A DNA stretch of 64,000 nt from Lutibacter sp. (GCF_016342705.1 NZ_JAEINV010000001.1:248001-312000); one strand, 5' to 3'; positions 18,435 to 27,977 are shown, counted from the first letter of the stretch. Notes: generated by a model from the letters alone, not told the origin. Program-made: numbers and translations.

Positions 18435-20735
18435 ATGAGTAAAATACATCAAATAATTTTAATAGCCATGGTTGTTATGAGTTGTTCCAAAAATGAAAAG
18501 CAAGTTAATTTGGATTTTAAAGTAAGCGATTTGCAAACGGAAGAGACTGAAGCTAAAATACAAGAATTAGTTGCTAAAATGACCTTAAAAGAAAAAGCAG
18601 GTCAAATGTTAAATATTGGGTTGCCTGCAGTTTTAAAAGGTGAATATTGGGACGCAAGAGACAGTGTTAATTTTGATGGGAAAAAATTCAAAAAATTTAT
18701 TGTTGATTATGCTGTTGGCTCTATACACAACACACCACAATATCCTGCAACTAGAGAAGAGTGGTTTAAAATTGTTAAAGAAATTCAAGATTCAGCAATG
18801 CAAAAAACCCGTTTAGGAATACCTGTATTGTACGGAATTGATAATATTCACGGTGCTAATTATGTAAATGGTTCTGTAATATTTCCGCATCAAATTGCAG
18901 TTGCAGCAACTTGGAATAAGGAACTTTCAAGGCTTGGAGGTGAAATTACTTCTTATGAATCCAGAGCAGCGTCACTACCATGGAATTTTAATCCAAATGC
19001 CGATGTTGCTATGAACCCACTTTGGGGAAGAATTGCAGAAAGTTTTGGAGAAGATCCGTATTTAATTTCTGAAATGACCAACGCCTATATGCAAGGTTCC
19101 CAAGAAAAAGGATTACAAAACCCAACAAGCACAGCTGTTTGTTTAAAGCATTTTGTTGGTTATGGAGTTGGAAGAAATGGAAAAGACCGAGCAAATGCAA
19201 TAATCCCAGAAAATAGTTTACGTCAATATTTTTTACCTCCTTTTGAAAAAGCAATTGAAAATGGTGCTATGGGAATTATGATTAGCTCTAATGCTGTAAA
19301 CGGAATTCCTTGCCATTTAAACAAGTATTATATTACGGATATTTTAAAAGGCGAATTAAAGTTTAAAGGAGTTGTTATTTCAGATTTTAGTGATGTGGAA
19401 TTTTTAGTTGCCGCTCATGAATCAGCAAAAGATATGCGTGAAGCTACCAAATTTGCCGTAAATGCTGGAATTGATCTATTAATGAATCCGTATGATGCTG
19501 ATGTAGTTGATATTATTGTGGATTTAGTTGAGAAAGGTGAAATTTCAAAAGAAAGAATTAATGATGCTGTTACACGTGTTTTACGTTTAAAATTTTATTT
19601 AAATCTTTTTGAAAAGCCCTATAATAATCCAGGAGAATATCCAGATTTTGGAAGTGAAAAACATATTGCTGCTAATTACCAAACAGCTAGTGAAGCCATC
19701 ACTTTATTAAAAAATAAAAATGCAGTTTTACCACTTTCTTCTAATAAAAAAATACTAGTAACTGGTTACGCTTCAAATTCCATAAATAATTTAAATGGTG
19801 CTTGGTCTCGCTCTTTTTTGGGAAGAGATACTACCTATAACGATCCAAGTAAATTAACAATTCTACAGGCTATAAAAAAACAAGTGGGTGCGCAACATGT
19901 AGATTTTATTGAGGGAACTGATTATTTAGAAGATATAAATTCTGATAAAGCCGTTTTAAAAGCTAAAAATGCCGATTATATTGTGGTGTGTGTTGGAGAA
20001 ATTCCCGCATCAGAAAAACCCTCTGATATTAACGAATTAGAATTGCCAAAAGTGCAACAAGATTTAGTGAAAAAATTAGCAAAAACAGGAAAGCCAATTA
20101 TTTTAGTAATGGTACAAGGCAGACCAAGAATTATTAAGGAAATTGAACCATTGGTTGATGGAATTATTATGGCATATTTACCTGGTCAAGAAGGTGGAAG
20201 AGCGATTTCGGATATAATTTTCGGAAACATAAATCCAAGTGGTAAACTGCCATATACGTATCCAATGTATTCAGGAAACGCTGTGACATACTATCATAAA
20301 AAAACCGATATCAGAGATATAAATTGGGGTTATGATGGTTTTTATCCCCAATATGAATTTGGATTTGGACTTTCATTTACCACTTTTGAGTACAGTAATT
20401 TAAAGGTTAGTAAAGATACTTTGGTTGGAAAAGAAGATGTAAAAATTTCAATTGATGTAAAAAACACAGGGAAAAGAGAAGGTAAAGAAACGGTACAAGT
20501 GTACTTAAAAGATCTTGTAGCAACAGTTTCTCCAGATTCAAAAAAATTGGTTCGTTTTAATAAAATTCAGTTGCAACCGAATGAAACTAAAACTATTGAA
20601 TTTGTTTTAGTTACTAAAGATTTTGAAAATGTAGGTATCGAAAATAAATGGATTGTTGAGGACGGAGATTTTGAAGTGCAAATTGGTGGCAATTCAAAAG
20701 ATGTTTTAAAACAACAAGTGTATTTCAAAAATTAA
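18435..20735 (+). CDS. GH3 family beta-glucosidase lipoprotein
   Basis: A 766-aa lipoprotein (lipobox 'VVMSC', Cys17). N-terminal GH3 barrel with 'GIPVLYGIDNIHGANYV', 'ESFGEDPYL', 'CLKHFVGYG' and nucleophile 'VVISDFSDV' (Asp317); then the alpha/beta sandwich domain from about 410 and a C-terminal FnIII-like domain ('FGFGLSFTTFEYSNLKV' onward). The 'DNIHGANY' block is shared with exo-beta-1,3/1,4-glucanase type GH3 proteins. It differs from the 7.5-kb GH3 in anchoring and sequence, so the pair probably splits beta-1,3 and beta-1,6 or long and short substrates. Confidence 0.9.
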   Translation: MSKIHQIILIAMVVMSCSKNEKQVNLDFKVSDLQTEETEAKIQELVAKMTLKEKAGQMLNIGLPAVLKGEYWDARDSVNFDGKKFKKFIVDYAVGSIHNTPQYPATREEWFKIVKEIQDSAMQKTRLGIPVLYGIDNIHGANYVNGSVIFPHQIAVAATWNKELSRLGGEITSYESRAASLPWNFNPNADVAMNPLWGRIAESFGEDPYLISEMTNAYMQGSQEKGLQNPTSTAVCLKHFVGYGVGRNGKDRANAIIPENSLRQYFLPPFEKAIENGAMGIMISSNAVNGIPCHLNKYYITDILKGELKFKGVVISDFSDVEFLVAAHESAKDMREATKFAVNAGIDLLMNPYDADVVDIIVDLVEKGEISKERINDAVTRVLRLKFYLNLFEKPYNNPGEYPDFGSEKHIAANYQTASEAITLLKNKNAVLPLSSNKKILVTGYASNSINNLNGAWSRSFLGRDTTYNDPSKLTILQAIKKQVGAQHVDFIEGTDYLEDINSDKAVLKAKNADYIVVCVGEIPASEKPSDINELELPKVQQDLVKKLAKTGKPIILVMVQGRPRIIKEIEPLVDGIIMAYLPGQEGGRAISDIIFGNINPSGKLPYTYPMYSGNAVTYYHKKTDIRDINWGYDGFYPQYEFGFGLSFTTFEYSNLKVSKDTLVGKEDVKISIDVKNTGKREGKETVQVYLKDLVATVSPDSKKLVRFNKIQLQPNETKTIEFVLVTKDFENVGIENKWIVEDGDFEVQIGGNSKDVLKQQVYFKN

Positions 20736-20752
20736 ATAGTAAAACAACTAAA

Positions 20753-20766
20753 ATCCTTTAAAGGAT
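20753..20766. promoter_or_regulatory. Perfect 14-bp palindrome before the CotH-like gene
   Basis: ATCCTTTAAAGGAT is a perfect palindrome ending 6 bp before the ATG of the CotH-like gene. It could be an operator or an mRNA structure covering the ribosome binding region. No regulator is known for it. Confidence 0.3.
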
Positions 20767-20772
20767 CAAATT

Positions 20773-22305
20773 ATGATAAATTTTAAAATTAAATTTTTAG
20801 TAAAACCATTTCAAGTACTGGTTTTATTTACAGTATTATTTTTTATATCGTGTAATGATGATAGTCCAACCGTTCAACCTATTGTTGAAGGAACCGAATT
20901 AATAGATGTTGCTTTTCTAAAAGTGAATAATCCTAGCCTTGCTAACGATATTTATTTAAACAAAGAAGGAAATACTTTTAATGGAAGAGTTTCATACAGC
21001 GCAGATATTAAAAATTTGGTGGCAACATACATTCATAATGGATTAAAAGTTGAAGTGAATAATGTGGCACAAGAAGTAGGATCTTCGATAAATGATTTTA
21101 CAAATCCAGTAACTTTTAAAGTAAAAACAACCGATGGAAGGGAACAAAGTTATAATGTTGATGTCACCTATTTTACGGGTTTACCTCTTGTTTATGTGAA
21201 TACTGTTGGAAATGTTCCAATTGATTCTAAAGATGTTGAGGTGAATGGATTTTTCGAAATAAATGGTGGGCGTAATTTTAGTCCGATGGCATCATCGGAA
21301 ATGGAAATTAGAGGAAGAGGAAATTCAACTTGGTGGTTGCACCCAAAAAAGCCATATCAAATGAAGCTGAGTGATAAAGCCGAAGTATTAGGAATGCCAA
21401 AAGATAAAAAATGGATTTTTTTAGCAGAGCATTCAGATAAAACATTGATGCGAAATAAAATTGCTTTTGAAATGGGCTATTTAAGCAAGTTAGATTGGAC
21501 GCCAAAATCTGAATATGCAGAAGTTTTTGTGAATAATCAATATTCAGGAACCTACAATATTTCACAGAAAGTTGAAGAAAGTAGCAATAGAGTAAATTTG
21601 GGTGATACTGGTTATTTATTAGAAATTGATCAGTTGGAGAGATTAGATCCTGATGATGTATATTTTAGAACAAATGATTTTTTAATAAATATAAAAGAAC
21701 CAGATTTAGAGTATAATAGTAGTGAATATAATTATGTAAAAGATTTAGTTAATGAATTTGAAACTGTTTTAAAAAGCGCAACATTTAAAGACCCTATTTC
21801 GGGGTACGCAAAATACATAGATGAAGATTGTTTTATTGATTGGTATTTAATTAGTGAAATTACTAAAAATCAAGATTCAAGAGATTTTTCAAGTATTTTT
21901 TTAAATGTTATTCCTGGTGAAAAAATAAAAATGGGGCCACTTTGGGATTTTGATTTAGCTTTTGGAAACGTAGATTATTCAGACGCTACAAACGCTTCGG
22001 GTTTTTGGGTAAAAGATCATAAATGGTTTGCACGTCTTTTTCAAGATCCAGCTTTTGTAAACAAAGTAAAGTCTCGTTTTGTTTATTTTAAAAACAATCA
22101 AAGCCTTATTTTAAATAAAATGGATTTTTATGCTAATTATTTAAAATATGCCCAAGACGAAAATGATTTAAAATGGAATGTATTAGGTAATTATGTGTGG
22201 CCAAATCCGGTAGTTTATGATACCTATCAAGAGGAAGTAAACCACTTAAAAAATTGGTACATAGAAAGAATGAATTGGTTATCAACAGCATATAATAGTC
22301 TGTAA
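20773..22305 (+). CDS. CotH-kinase-family lipoprotein
   Basis: A 510-aa lipoprotein (lipobox 'FISC' followed by NDD). Residues about 35-135 form a beta-rich N-terminal domain ('LIDVAFLKVNNPSLANDIYL', 'DGREQSYNVDVTYF'). The rest is a CotH-type kinase-like domain with 'EIRGRGNSTWWLHPKKPYQ', 'SDKTLMRNKIA', 'GTYNISQKVEES' and the metal-binding signature 'GPLWDFDLAFGN'. CotH proteins in Bacillus phosphorylate spore coat proteins with ATP; exported bacterial homologues have unknown substrates. Genes of this family are often found in Bacteroidota polysaccharide loci. In this cluster it may bind or modify glycan or partner proteins; function unproven. Confidence 0.82.
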   Translation: MINFKIKFLVKPFQVLVLFTVLFFISCNDDSPTVQPIVEGTELIDVAFLKVNNPSLANDIYLNKEGNTFNGRVSYSADIKNLVATYIHNGLKVEVNNVAQEVGSSINDFTNPVTFKVKTTDGREQSYNVDVTYFTGLPLVYVNTVGNVPIDSKDVEVNGFFEINGGRNFSPMASSEMEIRGRGNSTWWLHPKKPYQMKLSDKAEVLGMPKDKKWIFLAEHSDKTLMRNKIAFEMGYLSKLDWTPKSEYAEVFVNNQYSGTYNISQKVEESSNRVNLGDTGYLLEIDQLERLDPDDVYFRTNDFLINIKEPDLEYNSSEYNYVKDLVNEFETVLKSATFKDPISGYAKYIDEDCFIDWYLISEITKNQDSRDFSSIFLNVIPGEKIKMGPLWDFDLAFGNVDYSDATNASGFWVKDHKWFARLFQDPAFVNKVKSRFVYFKNNQSLILNKMDFYANYLKYAQDENDLKWNVLGNYVWPNPVVYDTYQEEVNHLKNWYIERMNWLSTAYNSL

Positions 22306-22330
22306 ATTAATATAGTAAAATAAATATAAA

Positions 22331-24166
22331 ATGTTTAAAATTAATAGAATAGCACTTTTTTTAATAGGTGTTTTTTCAGCATTTTTTCAATTAAATGCAC
22401 AAGAAAATTTAATTGTAAATACATATAATAGAACGGTTAAAAGTTTAAATGGACAATGGAATTATATTGTTGATCCTTATGAAAACGGTTTTTATAATTA
22501 CAGGTATGAACCTTTTGAAAATCAAGAAAACCCTGCAAGTGGTGCTTTTTTTATCAATTCTAAACCAAAAGATAAATCTGATTTAATTGAGTATGATTTT
22601 GATTTATCGGATGTAATTGAAGTGCCAAGTGATTGGAATACACAAAAAGAAAATTTATACTATTATGAAGGTACAGTATGGTATAAAAAATCGTTTGATT
22701 ATGTAAAAACCAATAAAGAGAATCGTGTTTTTGTATATTTTGAAGCAGTTAATTATGAAGCAGATGTTTATTTCAACGGAAAAAAATTAGGAAAACATAT
22801 TGGAGGTTTTACACCTTTTAATTTTGAAGTAACCAAACTTTTAAAAGAAAACGACAACTTTCTAATTGTTAAAGTTGATAACAAACGTAAAAAAGAAGGT
22901 GTTCCAACCTTAAATACAGATTGGTTTAATTATGGTGGAATTACAAGAGATGTTAAACTTATTGAAACTTCTGCAAACTTTATTCAAGATTATTTTATTC
23001 AGTTAAATCCCGAAAATAATCAGCAAATAAAAGGGTTTGTGCAGCTAAACGGAACAACTATTGCTGATAAAGAAATTCAGGTTACCATTCCTGAACTTAA
23101 AATTAAAACGAAGGTTGTAACCAATAATAAAGGAATGGCAACCATTGAGTTAAATTCAAAAAAAATAAACTATTGGTCAACTAAAAATCCTTATTTGTAT
23201 GATGTTATTTTAAAATTAGGTGATGAAGATTTAATAGATCAAATAGGTTTTAGAACCATAAAAACAAAAGGACAAGAAATTTTGCTTAACAATTCAAAAA
23301 TATTTTTAAAAGGAATTTCTATTCATGAAGAAAGCCCTATAAAAGGAGGAAGAGGTTCAAGCATAGAAGATGCGCAGCAATTATTAAATTGGGCTAAAGA
23401 ATTGGGCTGTAATTATGTACGTTTGGCTCATTATCCACATAATGAACATATGGTTAGATTGGCAGATAAAATGGGAATGTTGGTTTGGGAAGAAAATCCT
23501 GTTTATTGGACCATAGCTTGGGATAATAAAGAAACGTATAAAAATGCCGAAAATCAATTAACAGAAGTTATCAATAGAGATAAAAACAGAGCGTCTGTAA
23601 TTATTTGGTCAATGGCAAATGAAACGCCAACTAGTGAGCCTCGAAATGTTTTTCTTTCCAATTTAGCAGCGCATACAAAAGCATTAGATCCAACCAGATT
23701 AATTAGTGCAGCTTTAGAGCAATCAGATTATCAGGGTGATTCTTCCGTTAGAACAATTCACGATTCGTTTGCAGATGTAGTAGACGTGTTAAGTTTCAAT
23801 CAGTATGTTGGCTGGTATGATGGTTTACCTGAAAAATGCGGACAAATTAGCTGGAAAATAACACAAAATAAGCCAGTTTTAATTTCGGAATTTGGTGCAG
23901 GTGCAAAAATAGGTTTACACGGCGATAAATTAACGCGTTGGACAGAAGAATTCCAAGAAGATGTATACGTGCAAACTTTAAAAATGTTGGAAGGAATTGA
24001 GCAATTACAAGGTTTTTCACCTTGGATTTTAGTTGATTTTAGATCTCCAAGAAGAGTATTGCCAAAAATTCAAGATGGGTATAACAGAAAAGGCTTAATA
24101 TCTGAAGATGGACAAAAGAAAAAAGCTTTTTATGTGTTGAAAAACTTTTATGATTCCAAAAATTAA
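22331..24166 (+). CDS. GH2 family glycoside hydrolase, exported
   Basis: A 611-aa protein with signal peptide ('FFQLNAQE'). The order follows GH2: N-terminal sugar-binding sandwich (about 30-210, 'YEADVYFNGKKLGKHIGGF'), Ig-like domain (about 215-310), then a TIM barrel with 'NYVRLAHYPHNE', acid/base 'IIWSMANETP' (Glu431) and nucleophile 'PVLISEFGAGA' (Glu520). It lacks extra C-terminal domains. GH2 members include beta-galactosidases, beta-glucuronidases and exo-glucosidases; the short form resembles beta-glucuronidase architecture. It is the last gene of the cluster, bounded by a long inverted repeat. Linkage specificity cannot be read from sequence. Confidence 0.85.
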   Translation: MFKINRIALFLIGVFSAFFQLNAQENLIVNTYNRTVKSLNGQWNYIVDPYENGFYNYRYEPFENQENPASGAFFINSKPKDKSDLIEYDFDLSDVIEVPSDWNTQKENLYYYEGTVWYKKSFDYVKTNKENRVFVYFEAVNYEADVYFNGKKLGKHIGGFTPFNFEVTKLLKENDNFLIVKVDNKRKKEGVPTLNTDWFNYGGITRDVKLIETSANFIQDYFIQLNPENNQQIKGFVQLNGTTIADKEIQVTIPELKIKTKVVTNNKGMATIELNSKKINYWSTKNPYLYDVILKLGDEDLIDQIGFRTIKTKGQEILLNNSKIFLKGISIHEESPIKGGRGSSIEDAQQLLNWAKELGCNYVRLAHYPHNEHMVRLADKMGMLVWEENPVYWTIAWDNKETYKNAENQLTEVINRDKNRASVIIWSMANETPTSEPRNVFLSNLAAHTKALDPTRLISAALEQSDYQGDSSVRTIHDSFADVVDVLSFNQYVGWYDGLPEKCGQISWKITQNKPVLISEFGAGAKIGLHGDKLTRWTEEFQEDVYVQTLKMLEGIEQLQGFSPWILVDFRSPRRVLPKIQDGYNRKGLISEDGQKKKAFYVLKNFYDSKN

Positions 24167-24182
24167 AAGACTTTAAATAAAA

Positions 24183-24314
24183 AAAGAGGTTAATTAAAAA
24201 ATGAATCGTCATTCTGATCTTGTTTCAGAATCTTACCAAAATTAATATTAATTAATATGAGAACCTGAAATAAGTTCAGGTTGACGTAATTTTCACTTTT
24301 TAATTAACCTCTTT
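24183..24314. terminator. Long inverted repeat between convergent genes (probable bidirectional terminator)
   Basis: Left arm 'aaagaggttaattaaaaa' (from 24183) and right arm 'tttttaattaacctcttt' (to 24314) are complementary over about 20 bp and enclose an 80-bp repeat element. The structure lies between the end of the GH2 gene (+) and the end of the PfkB gene (-), where both transcripts should stop. Confidence 0.55.
24207..24286. repeat. 80-bp palindromic intergenic repeat, copy 1
   Basis: The left half starts CGTCATTCTGATCTTGTTTC and the right half ends TAAGTTCAGGTTGACG, so the ends are inverted CGTCA...TGACG and each half carries a CTGAxCTTGTTTCAG-like core. A second copy at 29590-29669 has the same length but the half types are swapped, meaning it is inserted in the opposite orientation. 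Such non-coding CGTCA-bounded elements are known to recur in flavobacterial intergenic regions; no transposase is present. Confidence 0.75.
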
Positions 24315-24318
24315 AAAA

Positions 24319-25323
24319 TTATCTATTAAATCTACCAGAAATATTTCCGTCTAAAATACCAATAACTTCATCTACTGAGGAGAAATTCACATCACCTTCA
24401 TAGGTGTGTTTTAAAGCACTCGAAGCACTTGCAAACTCCATAGATTTGTAATCGTCAAAATGTTGCAAGCCATATATTAAACCAGCAGCAAAAGCATCAC
24501 CCGTACCAATTCTTTCAATAATATGTGTAATATCTAAATCTTGTGTTTCTCTAAATTCTTTACCATTCCACATTCTGGCTCTAATTTTATTCCATGAGGA
24601 GTTTACGGCAGTTCTAATTTTATCAAAAACTTTTTCAATAGAAGGAAATTTAAGCATTAATTGTTTACTCGCTTCAATAAAATCCTCTTCAGAATAGCTG
24701 AAATTTGTATCTAAAACTTCGTTAATTTCATTAACGCCACCAATAAAAATAGTTGAATAATTTAATAAATCTGAAAGTACATCTTTGGGGTTTTCACCGT
24801 ATTGCCATAATCCTTTTCTATAAGTTGGGTCTGCAGAAACGGTCATTCCTTTTTTACGTGCTAAAATTAAACCTTCTTTTAAAGTTTCATAACCTCCTTT
24901 GCAAAGTGCAGGAGTAATTCCAGTCCAATGAAACCATTTACCACCTTCTAAACTTGTTTCCCAATGAACCATTGATGGTTGAATTTCAGAAAAAGAGGAG
25001 TGAGATCGGTTATAAGAAATGGTGCTCGGTCGCATAACAGCTCCTACTTCCAAAAAATAGACACCTAAAGGACGTTTAGATCTAACAATGGCAGAAGTAT
25101 CAACACCAAATTTTCTAAGATAAGAAATGGCAGTATCTCCAACAAAATCATTAGAAATACAGCTAATATGTTTTACGTCACCACCAAAGTTTGCTATTGA
25201 AATACCAACATTTACCTCAGTACCTCCAAAATAGAATTCAAGCAAGTTGGCTTGAATGAATTTTTTGTTTCCTTGGGGAGATAAACGCATTAATACTTCT
25301 CCAAAAGTTATAATCTGGCTCAT
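24319..25323 (-). CDS. kdgK: PfkB-family sugar kinase, probable 2-dehydro-3-deoxygluconokinase
   Basis: A 334-aa ribokinase/PfkB kinase. Near the N-terminus 'ITFGEVLMRLSPQG' and 'FYFGGTEVNVGISIANFGGD' form the sugar-binding part, and near the C-terminus 'IERIGTGDAFAAGLIYG' is the PfkB ATP-binding and catalytic-base signature. The GEVLMRLSP start and overall length fit KDG kinases, which make KDPG from KDG in the Entner-Doudoroff type breakdown of uronic acids. No KDPG aldolase or uronate genes are adjacent. It is convergent with the glucan cluster and so belongs to a separate unit. Another hexose or ketohexose kinase specificity is possible. Confidence 0.8.
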   Translation of the reverse strand: MSQIITFGEVLMRLSPQGNKKFIQANLLEFYFGGTEVNVGISIANFGGDVKHISCISNDFVGDTAISYLRKFGVDTSAIVRSKRPLGVYFLEVGAVMRPSTISYNRSHSSFSEIQPSMVHWETSLEGGKWFHWTGITPALCKGGYETLKEGLILARKKGMTVSADPTYRKGLWQYGENPKDVLSDLLNYSTIFIGGVNEINEVLDTNFSYSEEDFIEASKQLMLKFPSIEKVFDKIRTAVNSSWNKIRARMWNGKEFRETQDLDITHIIERIGTGDAFAAGLIYGLQHFDDYKSMEFASASSALKHTYEGDVNFSSVDEVIGILDGNISGRFNR

Positions 25324-25497
25324 AATATTTTATTTGAATGGCTAAAATTAAAAAAATGAAGTTGTAATTCAAGAACATTTATCATAGAATTCACGAATAC
25401 GTAGAAAATGTTATTTTTTTAGTGCAAATATTAAATGAAACATAAGTGTTTTTTTTTGAATATCGTAGTAGTTTCATAAATTAAAAAGACACATTTT

Positions 25498-25533
25498 ATG
25501 GTAAAAACTTCTAGTTTTAAAGCTAAATTTTAA
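25498..25533 (+). CDS. Possible short leader ORF (11 codons)
   Basis: ATG GTA AAA ACT TCT AGT TTT AAA GCT AAA TTT TAA encodes MVKTSSFKAKF. It is followed 22 bp later by a hairpin with a T-run, the arrangement of a leader peptide plus attenuator. There are no leucine or isoleucine codons, which argues against classical leucine attenuation. It may be chance. Confidence 0.3.
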   Translation: MVKTSSFKAKF

Positions 25534-25555
25534 TCTTTTATATTTTTACAGAAAT

Positions 25556-25597
25556 AAATCATTACTATCAAAAAACTAGTAAAAGTGATTTTTTTTT
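25556..25597 (+). terminator. Terminator-like hairpin upstream of leuC
   Basis: AAATCA-TTACTA pairs with TAGTAA-(aag bulge)-TGATTT across a nine-base loop and runs into nine T residues. No annotated + strand gene ends here, so it would stop only a short leader RNA beginning upstream. It could act as an attenuator of leuC or be the end of a small RNA. Confidence 0.45.
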
Positions 25598-25802
25598 AAA
25601 GTGTATTCAATTCTTAATGTGTATTAAGGTCAAAATATATTAAATAAGCAATTTGGAAAAAAATTAAAAGAGCGACTTAAAAGTAGGGATTTTAAAATAT
25701 AATAAATGTAAAAAACATGTTAGGCGGGTTGTAATAGTATTTAGTAAAATTTAAAAGCTATTAAAAGTAGTTTTGGGTATCGTATAAATTAATTATTCCT
25801 AG

Positions 25803-25831
25803 TTGGTTTTCTAAGGCTTTTTTTAATTTTG
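25803..25831 (+). promoter_or_regulatory. Bacteroidota-type promoter of leuC
   Basis: TTG at 25803-25805, an 18-bp spacer and TAATTTTG at 25824-25831 match the Bacteroidota primary sigma consensus TTG-N17-20-TAnnTTTG. The expected start of transcription is about 40 bp upstream of the leuC ATG. Confidence 0.65.
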
Positions 25832-25878
25832 CAACGTTTTAAATTTAATTAAAAAGTAAATACAATAAAAAAAGATAA

Positions 25879-27273
25879 ATGAGCACAACATTATTTGACA
25901 AAGTATGGGATTCACACGTGGTTCGTAAAATTAAAGACGGACCAGATGTGTTGTTTATTGATAGACATTTAATACATGAAGTTACAAGTCCGGTTGCTTT
26001 TTTAGGATTAAAAAGCAGAAAAAATGCTGTTTTATTTTCAGAAAGAACGTTCGCGACAGCCGATCATAATACACCAACCATTAATCAACATTTACCTGTT
26101 GAAGATCCTTTATCTGCAAATCAGTTAAAAGCTTTAGAAGAAAATTCAGCCGAATGGGGAATTTCTCACTGGGGATTAGGTCATCAACAAAATGGTATTG
26201 TGCACGTTGTAGGTCCGGAATATGGAATTACTTTGCCTGGCGCAACTATTGTATGTGGAGATTCACATACATCTACGCACGGAGCTTTTGGAGCTATTGC
26301 TTTTGGTATTGGTACTTCAGAAGTAGAAATGGTACTTTCATCGCAATGTATTATGCAGCCAAAACCTAAAAAAATGCGTATCAACGTAAATGGAACATTA
26401 GGATTTGGAGTAACACCAAAAGATGTCGCTTTATTTATTATTTCAAAATTAACAACTTCAGGAGCAACAGGTTATTTTGTTGAATATGCAGGTGATGTTT
26501 TTAGAAATATGACCATGGAAGGTCGTATGACCGTTTGTAATTTAAGTATTGAAATGGGTGCGCGTGGTGGACTTATAGCTCCAGATGAGAAAACATTTGA
26601 ATATGTAAAAGGAAGACAATTTGCGCCAAAAGGAGCTGATTGGAATACTGCAATGGATTATTGGAAAACCCTATCTACGGATGAGGATGCTACTTTTGAT
26701 AAAGAGTTAACATTTAGTGCAAGTGAAATTGAACCGATGATTACTTATGGAACAAATCCAGGTATGGGAACAGGAATTTCACAAAATATTCCAAAAGCTG
26801 AAGATGTTGAAGGTGGCGTTGCAACGTATAAAAAATCATTAGATTATATGGGCTTTGCAGAAGGTGAAACTATGATTGGAAAACCGGTTGATTATGTTTT
26901 TATTGGAAGTTGTACAAATGGTAGAATTGAAGATTTTAGAGCATTTGCATCTATTGTAAAAGGTAGAAAAAAAGCGAATAATATTACTGCTTGGTTAGTG
27001 CCAGGTTCTCATATTGTTGAGGCAAAAATAAAAGAAGAAGGTTTATTAGACATATTCCACGAAGCTGGATTTGTATTACGTGAGCCAGGTTGTTCAGCTT
27101 GTTTAGCAATGAATGATGATAAAGTTCCTGCAGGAAAAGTAGCGGTAAGTACATCAAACAGAAACTTTGAAGGTCGCCAAGGTCCAGGGTCTAGAACGCT
27201 ATTAGCAAGTCCGTTAGTTGCTGCAGCAACAGCTGTAACAGGTGTTGTAACGGATCCTAGAACGCTTTTATAA
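25879..27273 (+). CDS. leuC: 3-isopropylmalate dehydratase large subunit
   Basis: A 464-aa aconitase-superfamily protein of standard LeuC length. It begins '[12 protein letters not shown]', has '[13 protein letters not shown]' and the [4Fe-4S] cluster cysteines in '[14 protein letters not shown]' and '[12 protein letters not shown]' (CxxC). With LeuD it isomerises 2-isopropylmalate to 3-isopropylmalate and, in organisms using the citramalate route, citramalate to methylmalate. leuD follows after 77 bp. A clear promoter lies just upstream. Confidence 0.97.
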   Translation: MSTTLFDKVWDSHVVRKIKDGPDVLFIDRHLIHEVTSPVAFLGLKSRKNAVLFSERTFATADHNTPTINQHLPVEDPLSANQLKALEENSAEWGISHWGLGHQQNGIVHVVGPEYGITLPGATIVCGDSHTSTHGAFGAIAFGIGTSEVEMVLSSQCIMQPKPKKMRINVNGTLGFGVTPKDVALFIISKLTTSGATGYFVEYAGDVFRNMTMEGRMTVCNLSIEMGARGGLIAPDEKTFEYVKGRQFAPKGADWNTAMDYWKTLSTDEDATFDKELTFSASEIEPMITYGTNPGMGTGISQNIPKAEDVEGGVATYKKSLDYMGFAEGETMIGKPVDYVFIGSCTNGRIEDFRAFASIVKGRKKANNITAWLVPGSHIVEAKIKEEGLLDIFHEAGFVLREPGCSACLAMNDDKVPAGKVAVSTSNRNFEGRQGPGSRTLLASPLVAAATAVTGVVTDPRTLL

Positions 27274-27350
27274 TTAAAAATTAATAATTAAAAATTAGGT
27301 TGTAGGTTTTTTGAACCAAATACAAATAACCAACAACCAACAACAATATT

Positions 27351-27947
27351 ATGGCTTACGATAAATTTGAAATATTAAAAAGTACAGCGGTACCATTACC
27401 AATTGAAAATGTGGATACTGATCAAATTATTCCTGCTCGTTTCTTAAAAGCAACAGAGCGTACAGGATTTGGAGATAATCTTTTTAGAGATTGGAGATAC
27501 AATTCAGACAATACACCAAAAGAACAGTTTGTCTTTAACAATCCAATTTACAAAGGGAAAATATTAGTTGGAGGAAGAAATTTTGGTTCTGGTTCATCTA
27601 GGGAACACGCAGCTTGGGCGGTTTATGACTATGGATTTAGATGTGTGGTTTCTAGCTTTTTTGCAGATATTTTTAGAGGAAATTGTTTAAATATTGGAGT
27701 ACTTCCAGTACAGGTAAGTGCGGAATTTTTAGATAAAATCTTTAAAGCTATTGAATCAAATCCAGAAACGGAATTAGAAATTGATTTACCAAAACAAACC
27801 ATTACTATTTTGGCAAGTGGAGAACAAGAATCATTTGAAATTAATAGTTATAAAAAAGACAATATGATTAATGGTTTTGATGATATTGATTACTTAACTA
27901 AAATGAAAAACGAAATAACGTCTTTTGCTGAAACAAGACCGTTTTAA
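27351..27947 (+). CDS. leuD: 3-isopropylmalate dehydratase small subunit
   Basis: A 198-aa protein of normal LeuD length with the swivelling-domain signatures 'PIENVDTDQIIPARFLK' and 'GGRNFGSGSSREHAAWA'. It completes the substrate pocket of the LeuC partner encoded just upstream. A strong hairpin terminator follows 30 bp after the stop, separating it from the next gene. Confidence 0.97.
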   Translation: MAYDKFEILKSTAVPLPIENVDTDQIIPARFLKATERTGFGDNLFRDWRYNSDNTPKEQFVFNNPIYKGKILVGGRNFGSGSSREHAAWAVYDYGFRCVVSSFFADIFRGNCLNIGVLPVQVSAEFLDKIFKAIESNPETELEIDLPKQTITILASGEQESFEINSYKKDNMINGFDDIDYLTKMKNEITSFAETRPF

Positions 27948-27977
27948 TTAATTTTGAATGTACAAACATAAAATTTA

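Larger units (their letters stand above)
25324..25878. other. Intergenic region between divergent kdgK-like gene and leuC
   Basis: This 555-bp gap holds, on the + strand, a possible 11-codon ORF (25498-25533), an imperfect hairpin with a nine-T run (25556-25597), and a good promoter match (25803-25831). The rest is AT-rich sequence in which I see nothing recognisable. Confidence 0.6.
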
